DNA from: Prorocentrum cordatum
Lineage: Eukaryota; Sar; Dinophyceae; Prorocentrales; Prorocentraceae
Length of the DNA: 64,000 nt
Reading direction: 5' to 3'
Assembly: GCA_963575745.1 (NCBI GenBank)
Contig: CAUYUJ010014604.1
Coordinates: 730,728 to 794,727 of the forward strand
Part shown: in pieces, positions 28,070 to 40,137 of the stretch
Numbering within the stretch: the first letter of the stretch is position 1
Layout: every line of letters starts with the position of its first letter
Notes under the pieces: model-generated
What the model was told of the DNA's origin: nothing
What the model saw: only the letters and a program-made list of their open reading frames with translations
Database searches by the model: none
Made by a program: the position numbers and the translations under genes

Positions 28070-28320
28070 ATGACCCCCATCCCAGAGGAAACCAGGCAGG
28101 CAACCCAATAGGAATAGGAAACACAATAGGACAATGACATCCAATAGGAAACCCTACATGAATCCCATAGGAGCCCCCATATGGGAAACACATAGGAAAC
28201 CCCATGGGCAACCCAATTGGACCCCCCACAGGAAACCCAATACAATGATCCCCATACGAAGCGCTTATATATGAAACATCTATAGGAAACCACAGGGATC
28301 CCCATCGGGCCCCCAAAGGA
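28070..28320. repeat. Degenerate CCCAATAGGAAAC minisatellite
   Basis: Irregular repeats of AGGAAACCC/CCCATAGG words with ~15-20-bp spacing. The minus-strand frames through it are not credible genes. Confidence 0.8.
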
Positions 28321-28349
28321 AGCCCCAGATGTCCACCCCGCCGCCCCCG

Positions 28350-28660
28350 ATGATGATGATGATGATGATGCTGATGGTGATGATGATGATGATGATGACC
28401 CCGACGACGATGATGATGATGATGATGAGAATTATGATGATGATGATGATGATGAGTAGTAGTGGCACGGCACGGCACGGCGCGTATAAGCGGCGCGGGT
28501 CGGGCGGGGTCAACGCGAGGGCGTCGACCTGCCGCGCGAACAGCACCTGCGTGGGGGCGCGCCGCTCCTCCCCCTCCCGACCACCGCCCACCATCATCAC
28601 CATCACCACCACCCACCAATCATCATCGTCATCATCATCACCACCGCCGCCATGCACCTG
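28350..28660. repeat. (GAT)n and (CAT/CAC)n tracts
   Basis: ATG/GAT triplets at 28350-28455 and ATC/ACC triplets at 28590-28650 run in opposite sense around a GC core and could pair. Confidence 0.9.
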
Positions 28661-28699
28661 CACCGACCCCACCCGCCGCCACCTGCCACTGCCATCAAT

Positions 28700-29300
28700 A
28701 GCACAGCCATGTTGAACCCAAAAAAAATTATGGATCATGTTGGACCAGATTTTTTGATATATATATATATATACTGCTCAATCGTGTTACACATATATGT
28801 GTATAATATGGGGCGAGCTACGTATATCAAGATATCTCGTTCAACGTGATTCAGATTTTGTTTTTTCGGTCAACATGAAAGCGTTTGCGGTGCATCACGC
28901 TATTTTTATGTTGAACAACAGACTACGCAATTGGCCACAACATGTATGTTGGGCCGCTCAACTTAAGTACTTTCGATCTGTTTGTAACCACTTAGCCCCG
29001 CTCAACTTAACACTTGCTAAGTCACTTACTATCTAGTTGCTAAGTGATTGCAAGTACTTAGCGCTATCTGGTGTTAAGCATGTCGCATCTGTTTATATCT
29101 GAGGTTAAAAGTTCCGAACGTCTGGCAACCGCCAAACTCATCCAAGTTCCGAAATCACGGAGCAGCAGCTCGCTGTCGAGCGCTACCGCGGCAGATGGCT
29201 TGTTGCATTGCCGTTTAAAACTCTTGATCCATTCGTAGACGTACGGCATCAAAACCAGCTTCTGGGCAGCGTGCTTCGCCGGTGCCGTTTCTTGTTCGCT
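28700..29300. other. AT-richer segment with AAGTACTTAG words
   Basis: No gene. The 28965-29090 part repeats TTAAGTAC, TTGCTAAGTG and AAGTACTTAG words also seen at 8.17-8.35 kb. A (TA)n lies at 28758-28774. Confidence 0.5.
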
Positions 29301-29322
29301 AGCACCGTCGCGCGCTTCTCGA

Positions 29323-29901
29323 TCAAATGGCGCAGCGCCAAAATGGCCCGAGCCGAGCGCGAACAGCGTGGTCGCTGCTCGCAGCGCGCTCGCCCAAGTG
29401 CACCTGAAACCGGTCGGGCCCCCCGCCCTGCTCGGGGGAATGCAGCTGCTTCCAGGTGGTCCGGGCCGCGTGGCGCAAGGCTGCGCTGCTCTGAAGCGCG
29501 GGCAGCTCAGAATTAGCTGGGTGAGCGTCGTGCAAAGCGTAAATGGTGGCCATGGGATCTTTTGGGTCAGCGAGGGACTCAGTGACAGACTCCTCTACCT
29601 GGTCGGTGTCCGCCATGATCGCAAACCACGCCCGCCTGATCTGGTCAAGGCTGAGCTCGCGCAGCGCCTTGCGGAACGGAAACTCCGCGTCTGCCTGGGC
29701 CTGGAATTCCGGGATCCGGGTCGCCTTCGAAAGACCCTCTCCGACGGCGCGATTGGCAGCGACGCCGATGGTTCTGTCGACGGCGACCTCTTTGGCGATG
29801 CCGGCGAGCACCGCTGCGTGGATGGCACCTCCCTGGGCGCACTCGGCCGCAATCGCCTCGGCGACGAGGGTCTTGACGCGGTCCTCATTCGGATTCGCCA
29901 T
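29323..29901 (-). CDS. Gag-like/ORF1 protein of a DIRS-like element (192 aa)
   Basis: ATG at 29901 (minus) opens MANPNEDRVKTLVAEAIAAE; the frame ends at 29323. Residues 1-60 are helical and alanine-rich, residues 75-115 (FPFRKALRELSLDQIRRAWF) look globular, and the end is basic. There is no zinc knuckle. It lies on the same strand, about 300 bp past the end of the RT-RNase H pseudogene, with a purine-rich, G-run leader between. It could be ORF1 of a second element copy or a downstream ORF of the same element. Identity as Gag is inferred from position only. Confidence 0.45.
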   Translation of the reverse strand: MANPNEDRVKTLVAEAIAAECAQGGAIHAAVLAGIAKEVAVDRTIGVAANRAVGEGLSKATRIPEFQAQADAEFPFRKALRELSLDQIRRAWFAIMADTDQVEESVTESLADPKDPMATIYALHDAHPANSELPALQSSAALRHAARTTWKQLHSPEQGGGPDRFQVHLGERAASSDHAVRARLGPFWRCAI

Positions 29902-30199
29902 CCCCCGGCGGGGCGGTGGTCGATCGGCAGATCCGCTGATGGACCAGCTGAACCGAAATGCGATAACCAGAAGCTTTCGGGGCATCCGCAAGGCACGGGC
30001 AGTCGGGGAGCAGAGGGGGGCAGCTGAAGAAACAAGAATCTGAACAGAAGGAATGCTTCCGGCCCTGGGTCGACAAGAAAAAACCAGCAATGCACCGCAA
30101 TAGTGGGTAGGGGCGAAGGACCAGGAGGGGGGGGGGCGGAGGGAGGGTAAATATGTGTAATACTGCATGTGCTTTTGCAAGTGCCGAAGAGCACAGTCA

Positions 30200-31283
30200 G
30201 CTGCGTCAGCGCTTGCGCTTCCGGCGCTTCGGACGCCAACTTTGGAGCGCGATGTATGACGGATCCGATGCCGGGCCTTTTCGACAGGCCCCGATCGGGC
30301 GGCCGCCGGAAAAGGTCTGATCCGGCGGGCCACGATCTGATCCTGTGCCACTTGGAAAGCAACGACGGACGGAACCGCGGGGTTCCCGGGTCGTCCGGGC
30401 ACAGGACGACAACGCGAAGGTCTGCGTCATCAGCAACGGCGGAATTCAAACATTGGAACGTCTCCTTCAAGAGCGCGCGCGGCCGGTGCGCCCGCACCAC
30501 GTGGCCGCGTAGGTCGGGCTGGAAAGCAGAAAGTTCTGGAAATCGCCACTCGCGGGCGAGAGCCGTCCTGCCGAATCCATTTGTGAACGTGTCCACCGCA
30601 AACTGAACGCCGCATCTTGATTCGACCTCTTGAAACAAGGCCTTGCGGAGAGCGGCGCCCCTGCACTGATCCTCGCGCCAGGAACGCGCGAAGTCCAAGG
30701 GCCGAGAACCCGCGTCTGCAATGGCGTCGCTCTTGCCAGGGATGCGCAAGGCCAGCGCCCAACATTGAGCCGCCCGCTCGGCACTTTCGAAACGATGCGC
30801 CAAAGACTCGAGGGAAGGTATCCGCCCGTAGCGCACATTGACGCAATGCACGGCAGCGGAATTGTCGAGCCTGAACAGACCTCGCCAACCCTTCAAGGAA
30901 GAAAACTCCCTGAGAAGGCACTGGACTGCAACCCACAACTCCTTGTAATTGATTTCCAAGGAATTGGGCTGCGCCTCCACGGTTGCGAAGTTTTCAGGCC
31001 ACGTCTCGACTGCAACGCGGCTGCCCCAACACAGATGGTATGACCAGCCGTGCATGTCGGAAGCGTCGCACTCCACGACCCAGATTGCGTCTTTGCGAGC
31101 AAGGTTCGCCCAATCAGCGAACTCGGGGGATTTATGGCCCCACATGCTGAGAGGGCCGCCGCCACAGTGCAAGGAACGCACTGGGGGCGTGCCCAGGGCG
31201 GAGCAGATGTGCGCCAGGGCTGCGCGGCTGAGCTCCGATAGGGTCGCCGGTGGGTCGGCCAGGGGGCTGGAACGCCACGCCGA
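30200..31283 (-). pseudogene. RNase H and methyltransferase-like tail of a DIRS/Ngaro-like pol
   Basis: In the same frame as the RT ORF after a single in-frame TAA. It contains WVVECDASDMHGWSYH, INYKELWVAVQCL, FRLDNSAAVH and DAIADAGSRPL, supplying the D-E-D-D set of RNase HI. Then comes FAVDTFTNGFGRTALAREW...PRALLKETFQC, matching the post-RNase H region (often called MT-like) of DIRS elements. The C-terminus appears frameshifted near 30300: another frame ends IALQSWRPKRRKRKR, a plausible basic tail. RNase H would degrade the RNA template during reverse transcription. It is not functional as is because of the stop. Confidence 0.75.
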
Positions 31284-32363
31284 TTACACCCCCGACGCGT
31301 TAAAGTCCGCCCAGAGAGGGCGAAGCCGGCGACGCAACTGCGGCAGGAGCTCCGTGATGTGCGAGGCCACACCTACTGCCGATGTTAGCTGTTTGCTGCG
31401 GAGTGCGCGGTGTTGGTCTGCCTCGAGAACGGCAGCGCACAACTCGCGACAGCGGTCAGTCTTTTCACGCGGCACGGTGATTATGCAGTCGACAGTATCG
31501 AACACCCAACCGATCCAGGTTTGTCGGCGTGCTGGTGCGCGGATGCCGCCAGGCCTGGCACTGATGGGGATGCCGCACCGCAACAGAAAGCGAACTGCTC
31601 GACGCAGGTTCTGCCAGGCCGTGCCCTCGTCCGGTGCCGCGCCTAAAAGATCGCCAACGAAGTCTGACAGGTCCACTTCGGCGCGCAGGCGGAGGATTCT
31701 TACAATCTCCTTCACGTTGGCATTGTTGATACCAGGCGCAAGCTTGAGGCCGGAGGGTAAATAGTTGTATTTCCCGAACTGGCGTCTGCCAAGGGGGTAG
31801 AAACCTAAGGCGTGCGAGTCGGCGTCGGACGCGCGCCAATTTAAAAAACACTCACGCAAGTCGAGCACGAACAGCCAAGACCCCTCGGGCATGCGGGCCA
31901 CTGCCTGGTCTAGCGTGCCGTACGCGACGTCGGCATCTGGCATGCACTCGTTGACTCCCGCCCGCCTGAGATCGACGATTGAACGCGCTTTGAAGCGCTC
32001 AATTTCGTCGGCCTCGGCGTCCGCCCCGGGACGCGGCTTCAGGATTAAGCCGCACGGGTTGACGTTGAGGTGATTGGGCGGAGGGGCGTCGACAGGGAAA
32101 ACAGAAACCTTCCCGGTTTCAGCCAGGTGGTCCCATTCGCGTTCGGCCCGCGCGAGCTGGGACGTGACGGAGAAATGATGGCGCGCCTGCCCCGGAACGA
32201 CAGGTGACGCCCCGAGAGAATGCCCGTGCCGCCAGGAATGCAGCAGGGCGGGGTCCGCGCCATTCGCGGACAGAAAATCGAAGCGCAGGTGAAGGCCAGG
32301 GACGCCCCCCCATTCCTGTAGAGCGGAATTTCCATCTTGGGCCTCAGCTAAGAGAGCGTCCAT
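31284..32363 (-). pseudogene. Reverse transcriptase of a DIRS/Ngaro-like element (359 aa to stop)
   Basis: Starts MDALLAEAQDGNSALQEW at 32363. RT landmarks: RSIVDLRRAGVN, then motif A LFVLDLRECFLNW, motif B-like YLPSGLKLAPGINNANVKEI, and motif C LSDFVGDLLGA, then WIGWVFDTVDC. Motif C should be [YF]-x-D-D; here the first Asp is Gly (codon 31653-31655), so catalysis would be lost. A TAA at 31284-31286 separates RT from RNase H in the same frame. Two independent lesions in an otherwise open frame suggest a fairly recent death. RT sequence type (GvN, PSGLK) is nearer DIRS/Ngaro than Copia. Confidence 0.8.
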
Positions 32364-32773
32364 CGTCGGAAACGTGCTGCTTGAGCCAGCGCTGCAAGGA
32401 AGTATGCGGGAGAGGTCTATAGGAGGGAGATCAAACGGAGGGCTGTAGCGTATGAAGGAAGAGGGGGAGAGGAGGGGCACGGATGGAAGCGAAGCGCGAT
32501 TGTCTTCGTGGCACTATTTGTGCCGAGCCCCTTGCTCTTCCCACGGGGACCACCATGCGCTGGCGATGTGCGAAGCAGAGCGTGTGCCGCAGGCGGATGG
32601 GTCCCTCAGGTGTGGGCGCCACCGGAATGTTTGCCACGAGCGCGCGGCCTCTTCGGAGCGGGTGATACCAGCCTTTTGTCGACAAGGCTCGGAAGCCTCG
32701 CCCTCCTCTTCATCCTCCTCTCCTGAATGGGAGGGGGGGAGCGGGAAGGAGGGAGGGGAGGCAAACTATGTAT

Positions 32774-32777
<4 letters not shown>

Positions 32778-32816
<39 letters not shown>
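32778..32816. repeat. (TG)n
   Basis: A pure TG run upstream (minus sense) of the DIRS-like pol. Confidence 0.95.
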
Positions 32817-32818
<2 letters not shown>

Positions 32819-32819
32819 T

Positions 32820-33464
32820 AGAGGGAGGGCGAGGATGCGACTTGGAGGGGGCCGACGGTCGCTCGTCGACTCTGCCGGAGTCTGGCGGAAATGGCCGCCC
32901 TCGTGTATATAATGCCTGCCGTGCCCCTGACTGAAGCCCCGTTTGGGCAGGGGGGGGAGCGAAGGGAAACATTATGAAAGCAAGAATGGGAAATGGATAC
33001 ATAATCGGCGGGAGGGGGAAGTGCAGGGGCACGAATGGGGTACCCAGGGGTGCCGACCCAGCTGCAACGGACTCGCACGAAGAGAAGTATTGGATGGGGT
33101 GAGATGTGGTGCAGCCAGGACCGCTGACCAGCCGCCTCGGACAGATGGATGATTTTGCAAAAGGGACGGCGAAGTGCCAAGACACGAATGGAACGGCACG
33201 AGCTGCCGAGAGGGTGCCACGGACACGCCCAATAGGATCTGGGGGTGTGAGGTGAGACGCGGTGCAGCCAGGATCGCTGACCGGTGCATCGCGGTGCGTA
33301 GCAGGCGGTAGGCAGTGAAACCGCCGAATACCTGATGGAAGAACTGGGCGCCGACCAGGTGCGTCGACCAGGAGCTTCAACAGAGAATGGAACAGCCAGG
33401 ACCGCTGCCAGGAGAAGAGCCCGACGACCAAGGGCATCGACAGAAGCCGGCGGCAGCGCGGGGA
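32820..33464. other. No supported gene
   Basis: Mixed DNA with GCTGACCAG/GGTGCAGCCAGG words recurring near 33108 and 33260 (~150-bp imperfect duplication). The minus frames of 223 and 333 aa are not recognisable. Confidence 0.4.
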
Positions 33465-33615
33465 CGGCTAGACCCCGACCCTTGGAACAGGGCGCCTGCG
33501 CGCGAACCGAATCCAGCAAAACGCACGAGAAAACAAAACGAGGAAGACGAACCAAGACCCGCGACCCCGCAGAAGCTCCTTTCCCCGAGTGCACAGCCCC
33601 CCAAGAAAGGACGCC
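33465..33615. repeat. Copy of the 3.92-4.06 kb block
   Basis: About 145 bp beginning TAGACCCCGACCCTTGGAAC, nearly identical to 3922-4065 (one A inserted, few substitutions). It links the two repeat fields. Confidence 0.9.
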
Positions 33616-36600
33616 GTCAGAACGTGTCAAGTTAATACACATCCGGTGTCGATTCGTTGATTTTTCCTGCTTTTGTGCCCCCCCCCCATCTTGAGGGGCC
33701 CAAGCGGCCACAGGTTAGATATCCCCCCTGGGAGCCCCAAGAGGTATCAGGAAACCTCAGGTGGAGTTCAGGAGGCCACAGGAGGCCCAGGAGGAAACTC
33801 CAGGAGGTCCCCAGGGGGCCCCAGGAGGCACCAGGAGGCCGCAGGACGCCCAGGACAGGCCCCAGGGGTCTCCAGGAGATTCCCAGGAGGCTCCCAGGAG
33901 GCCCCAGGAGGCCGCCTATCAGAACGTGTCAAGTTAATACACATCCAGTGCAAGTTGATTTTTCCTGCTCTTGTGCCCCCCCTCCATTTGGAGAGGCCCA
34001 AACAGCCACAGGTTAGATATCCCCCCTGGGAGCCCCAAGAGGCTTCAGGAAACCCCAGGTGGAGTTCACGAGGCCACAGGAGGCCCAGGAGGAAGCTCCA
34101 GGAGGTCCCCAGGAGGCCCCAGGAGGCACCAGGAGGCCCCCGCAACTCGGAACTCTGAGACGCCGCGCTCGAGGTGGTCCGGCCCGTTTCGCTTGAGACT
34201 TCCTCGCGCCACGTTTCGCCCGAGACATCGTCGCAACTCTGGGGTCCGAGATGCCGCGCGCGAGGTGGTCCAGCCCGTTACGCTGGAGACATCCTCGCAA
34301 CTCTAGGCTCCGAGATGCCGTTCGGGATGAAGGGGAGGAGGAGGAGGAGGAGGAGGAGGAGGAGGAGGAGGAGGAGGAGGAGGGAGGAGGCGGATGGATG
34401 TGAATGAGGAGAGCATGTGCATGAGAGGAGGAGGGGGAGGCCCCAGAGAGCTCCAGGAGGCCGCAGGACGCCCAGGACAGGCCCCAGGGGTCCCCAGGAG
34501 ATTCCCAGGAGGCTCCCAGGAGGCCCCAGGAGGCCCCCTATCAGAACGTGTCATCTGGTGTCGATTCGTTGATTCTTCCTGCTCTTGCGCCCCCCCATTT
34601 GGAGAGGCCCAAACGGCCACAGGTTTGATATCCCCCCTGGGAGCCCCAAGAGGCTTCAGGAAACCCCAGGTGGAGTTCACGAGGCCACAGGAGGCCCAGG
34701 AGGAAGCCCCAGGAGGTCCCCAGGAGGCCCCAGGAGGCACCAGAAGGCCCCCGCAACTCGGAGCTCTGAGACACCGCGCTCGAGGTGGTCCGGCCCGTTT
34801 CGCCTGAGACTTCCTCGCACCACGTTTCGCCCGAGACATCGTCGCAATTCTGGGGTCTGAGATGCCGCGCGCGAGGTGTTCCAGCCCGTTACGCCGGAGA
34901 CATCCTCGCAACTCTAGGCTCCGAGATGCCGTTCGGGATGAAGAGGAGGTCGAGGAGGAGGAGGAGGAGGAGGAGGAGGAGGTGGAGGAGGAGGAGAAGG
35001 AGAAGGAGATGGAAGGGAGAAGGAGGAGGCGGATGATGTGCATGAGGGAGCAGGCAGGAGGAGGGGGAGGAGGAGGAGGAGGAGGAGGAGGAGAAGGAAG
35101 GGAGTTGCAGGAGAGGACCTAACGGGAAGCGAGTGCGATGTGGACTTGTCAAAACGTGTGCGAAAGATTGTCCGGCCCGTTTCGTTTGAGACATCCTTCC
35201 AATACTGAGCTCCAAGATGTCGCTCGCGAGGTGGTCCGGCCCGTTTCGATTGAGCCATCCTCGCAATGCGAGGCTCGAAGATGTTGCGCGCGAGATGGTC
35301 TGGCCCATTCTGCCTGAGACGTTTCGTAGCACAGGAGCTCCAATCACAACCTCTCTCATTCCTTCTCCCGCCTCCCTCTTCCCACTTCCCGCCTGGTTCC
35401 TCTTCCCTCCTCCCTCCTCCCGCCTCCCGCCTCCCGCTGCTGCGCCTCTGCCTCCGCCTCCCCGTCCCCGCCGTCGTCGTTTCTGCCGTCTCAGCATCCG
35501 TCATGCAAGCGCTGCCTTCCGCCCTCCCCAGACATCCGACGTCGCGATTTTTCTTTTGAGACGTGCGCCGCGTACCTCTCGATATCATCCCCGAGGGAAC
35601 CATCACGACATGCCCCCCCGCTTCCGCGCCCTCCCCCGCTTCCTCTTAAAGTTGCTTCTGAGTTCACAGCATGGCGGTGGAGCCTCTCACAGTGCCGACC
35701 CGACAGCTTACTCGTCGACCAGGTGCGACCTGAGACATCCACGCAACTCTGGGCTCCGAGACAGGGTTCCCCAAACAGGATTTTTGTTCCCCAAACAGCT
35801 TGCTGAACGGGGTGCTGTTGTGATAGAAGCTAACTCCGGCCGAGGGAAGTCGGAGCAGAGACATCCTCACAAAAATTTGATGGTCCGGGCCGTTTCGCTT
35901 GAGACATCCTCACAACTCTCGTTTCTGAGTTGGCCGGGATTGGCCGTTTCGCCTGAGACATCCTCGAAAAGTTACGCTCCGGGACGCCGCGCGAGAGGTG
36001 GTCCGGGCCGTTTCGCTTGAGACATCCTCGAAACTCTGAGCCCCGAGGTGCCGTGCGAGAGCTGGTCCGGGCCGTTTCGCCTGAGACATCCTCGAAACTC
36101 TGAGCTCTGAGATGCCCTGCGCGAGGTGGTCCGGCCCGTTTCGCCTGAGACATCCTCGAAACTCTGACCTCGGAGATACCGCGCGAGAGGTGGTCCGGCC
36201 CGTTTCGCCTGAGACATCCTCGAACTTCTGAGCTCTGAGATGCACTGCGCGAGGTGGTCCGGCCTGTCTCGTCTGAGACATCCTCGCAACTCTGAGCTCT
36301 GAGATGCCGTGCGCAAGGTGGTCTGGCCTGTTTCGCACAAGACATTCTCGCAACTCTGAGCTGCCAGATGCCGCGCAAGAGGTGGTCCAGCCTGGGGGCC
36401 CAGAAGACCACATGTTACATATCCTCCCTGGGACCCTGGGAGCCCGCCTGAGACATCCTCGAACTTCTGAGCTCTGAGATGCCCTGCGCGAGGTGGTCCG
36501 GCCCGTCTCGCCTGAGACATCCTCGCAACTCTGAGCTCTGAGATGCCGTGCGCAAGGTGGTCCGGCCTGTTTCGCGCAAGACATTCTCGCAACTCTGAGC

Positions 36601-39257
36601 TCCCAGATGCCGCGCAAGAGGTGGTCCAGCCTGGGGGCCCAGAAGGCCACATGTTACATATCCTCCCTGGGACCCTGGGAGCCCCAGGGGACCCTAGATG
36701 GCTCCAGGAGGCCGCAGGACGCCCAGGACAGGCCCCAGGGGTCCGCAGGAGATTCCCAGGAGGCTCCCAGGAGGCCCCAGGAGGCCGCCTATCAGAACGT
36801 GTGAGGTTAATACACATCTGGTGTCGATTCGTTGATTTTTCCTGCTCTTGTGCCCCCCCCGTCCATTTGAGAGGCCCAAGCGGCCACATATTAGATATTC
36901 CTCCTGGGAGCCCCGAGAGGCTTCAGGAAACCCCATGTGGAGTTCAGGAGGCCACAGGAGGCCCAGGAGGAAGCCCCAGGAGGTCCCCAGGAGGCCCCAG
37001 GAGGCACCAGGAGGCCCCCGCAACTCGGAGCTCTGAGACGCCGCGCTCGAGGTGGTCCGGCCCGTTTCGCCTGAGACTTCCTCGCAGCGCGTTTCGCCCG
37101 AGACATTGGCCCGTCTCGCCTGAGACATCCTTGCAACTCTGAGCTCTGAGATGCCGTGCGCAAGTTGGTCCGGCCCGTTTCGCACAAGACATTCTCGCAA
37201 CTCTGAGCTCCCAGATGCCGCGCAAGAGGTGGTCCAGCCTGGGGGCCCAGAAGACCACATATCCTCCCTGGGAGCCCCAGGAGGCCCCAGAGAGCTTCAG
37301 GAAGCCGCAGGACGCCCAGGACAGGCCCAGGGGTCCGCAGGAGATTCCCAGGAGGCTCCCAGGAGGCCCCAGGAGGCCGCCTATCAGAACGTATCAAGTT
37401 AATACACATCCAGTGTCGATTCGTTGATTTTTCCTGCTCTTGTGCCCCCCCTCAATTTGGAGAGGCCCAAACGGCCACAGGTTAGATATCCCCCCTGGGA
37501 GCCCCAAGAGGCTTCAGGAAACCCCAGGTGGAGTTCACGAGGCCACAGGAGGCCCAGGAGGAAGCCCCAGGATGTCCCCAGGAGGCCCCAGGAGGCACCA
37601 TGAGGCCCCCGCAACTCGGAACTCTGAAACGCCGCGCTCGAGGTGGTCCGGCCCGTTTCGCTTGAGACTTCCTCGCAGCACGTTTCGCCTGAGACATCGT
37701 CGCAACTCTGACCTCAGAGATGCCGCGCGCGAGGTGGTCCGGGCCGTTTCGCTTGAGACATCCTCGCAATTCTGGGCTCCGAGATGCCCTGCGCGAGGTG
37801 GTCTGGCCCATCTCGCCTGAGACATCCTCGCAACTCTGAGCTCTGAGATGCCGTGCGCAAGGTGGTCTGGCCCGTTTCGCACAAGACATTCTCGCAACTC
37901 TGAGCTCTCAGATGCTGCGCAAGAGGTGGTCCAGCCTGGGGGCCCAGAAGACCACATGTTACATATCCCCCCTGGGAGCCCCAGAAGGCCCCAGAGAGCT
38001 TCAGGAAGCCGCAGGACGCCCAGGACAGGCCCCAGGGGTCCGCAGGAGATTCCCAGGAGGCTCCCAGAAGGCCCCAGGAGGCCCCCTATCAGAACGTGTC
38101 CAGTTAATACACATCCAGTGTCGATTCGTTGATTTTTCCTGCTCTTGTGGCCCCCCTCCCATCATTTTGGGGGGCTCCGACGGCCACATGTTAGATATCC
38201 CCCCCTGGGAGCCCCAAGAGGCTTCAGGAAGCCCCAGGTGGGGTCCAGGAGGCCACAGGAGGCCCAGGAGGAAGCCCCAGGAGGTCACCAGGAGGTCCCA
38301 GGAGGCCCCATGAGGCCCCCGCAATTCGGAGCTCTGAGACGCCACGCTCGAGGTGGTCCAGCCCGTTTCGCCTGAGACTTCCTCGCAACATGTTTCGCCC
38401 GAGACATCGTCGCAACTCTGGGTTCCGAAATGCCGCGCGCGAGGTGGTCCAGCCCGTCACGCTGGAGACATCCTCGCAACATCTGGGCTCCGAGATGCCC
38501 TGCGCGAGGTGGTCCGGCCCATCTCGCCTGAGACATCCTCGCAACTCTGAGCTCTGAGATGCTGTGCGCAAGGTGGTCCGGCCCGTTTCGCACAAGACAT
38601 TCTCGCAATTCTGAGCTCTCAGATGCTGCGCAAGAGGTGGTCCAGCCTGGGGGCCCAGAAGACCACATGTGGCTCCCAGGAGGCCCCAGAGAGCTTCAGG
38701 AGGCCGCAGGACGCCCAGGACAGGCCCCAGGGATCCCCAGGAGATTCCCAGGAGGCTCCCAGGAGGCCCCAGGAGGCCCCCTATCAGAACGTGTCCAGTT
38801 AATCCACTTCCGGTGTCGATTCGTTGATTTTTGCTGCTCTTGTGCCCCCCCCCTCCCCATTTTGGGGGGCCCCGACGGCCACATGTTAGATATCCCCCCT
38901 CTGGGAGCCCCAAGAGGCTTCAGAAAGCCCCAGGTGGGGTCCAGGAGGCCACAGGAAGCCCAGAAGGAAGCCCCAGGAGGTCACCAGGAGGTCCCAGGAG
39001 GCCCCATGAGGCCCCCGCAATTCGGAGCTCTGAGACGCCGCGCTCGAGGTGGTCCGGCCCGTTTCGCCTGAGACTTCCTCGCGCCACGTTTCGCCCGAGA
39101 CATCTTCGCAATTCTGGGGTCCGAGATGCCGCGCGCGAGGTGGTCCAGCCCGTTACGCTGGAGACATCCTCGCAACTCTGGGCTCCGAGATGCCGTTCGG
39201 GATGAAGAGCAGGTGGAGGAGGAGGTGGAGGAGGAGGAGGAGGAGGAGGAGCAGGAG

Positions 39258-39288
<31 letters not shown>

Positions 39289-39300
39289 GTTTTAACATGC
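33616..39300. repeat. Higher-order repeat field
   Basis: Alternating modules: (a) CAGAACGTGT...TTCGTTGATTTTTCCTGC, seen near 33617, 33920, 34541, 36792, 37385, 38091 and 38784; (b) ~10-bp CAGGAGGCCC array; (c) the ~65-bp GAGACATCCTCG satellite; (d) GAG triplet runs at 34331-34383, 34943-35000, 35060-35095 and 39205-39288. Higher-order period is roughly 600-700 bp from 36.8 to 39.2 kb. Module order is largely conserved, implying amplification as a block. All overlapping frames here are repeat translation. Confidence 0.9.
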
Positions 39301-39394
39301 CATGCCAGCCCGCACTGGACGGGCACGCAATCGACCTTGGAAACCGCAGTGGGTCTAAAAACCCTGTTTGGGGATACTGCGCTCCGGCTATAAT

Positions 39395-39600
39395 TTTTTA
39401 TGCTCCCGTTGAAGCGCTGGCCTCTTTTTCGGGCTTCCGCTCGTTCCGAATCGTGCTCCCGTTGCAGCGCTGGCCTCATTTCCGCGTTTCCGCTCGTTCC
39501 GAATCGTGCTCCCGCTGCAGCGATGACATCATTTCCGCGCTTCCGCTCGTTCAGAATCGTGCTCCCGCTGCAGCGTTGGCGTCATTATTTCCAGTGCCAT
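39395..39600. repeat. ~58-bp tandem repeat, about 4 units
   Basis: Units contain TTCCGCTCGTTCCGAATCGT and GCTCCCGTTGCAGCG. A single related unit occurs at 58345-58420. 39596-39643 (ATGGTTTTCGGTCCTTC) recurs at 59489-59531. Confidence 0.85.
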
Positions 39601-39949
39601 GTCACGTCATGGTTTTCGGTCCTTCTAAATAGGCCCCAAAATATAAAAATGCCCCCTCCCCCCCGAAAAAAACATCGGAATTGATTCCACGTCCGGTGTC
39701 GACTCGTTGATTTTTTGGGCCGCAAAAGCCCCCCCCACTTTCTGGGGCGTCGCCACGCCATGCTATGTCATACTACGCGTTGGTATTCAACACCATGCTA
39801 TGCCATGTAGTGCTATGTCATGGTGCGACATCCGACTGTGCGAATAGAGAAGAGATCTACGCCATGGTAAGGGATGGGAGGGAAGGGTAGGACGTCAGAT
39901 ATGGCGCGAGCGCGCCTAGTGTGCTGTCACCCCCTCCCATTCCTGTGTG

Positions 39950-40137
39950 TGAGATCCGCTCATATCTCCTTTTTATCATCACACACCGCAATTGTATCGG
40001 TTCAAGTATTTGGCAGGAACACTGACAGTGCGCTGCCCCCTGTGCAGCGCCCTGGAAAAAAGGAGTCCCCCGCCTTGCCTCTACCTACGGACCCCCGTAT
40101 AGGAACGACCCCTCGGTCGTCTCCCTATACACACTGG
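39950..40137. repeat. Dispersed ~170-bp repeat with a conserved hairpin
   Basis: About 75 percent similar to 56281-56446 over its length (TCCGCTCATAT...GTGCGCTGCCCCCTGTGCAGCGCC). Both copies end in a hairpin, here 40097-40130: GTATAGG paired with CCTATAC and ACGACC paired with GGTCGT. Could be an LTR fragment or SINE-like element. Confidence 0.8.
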
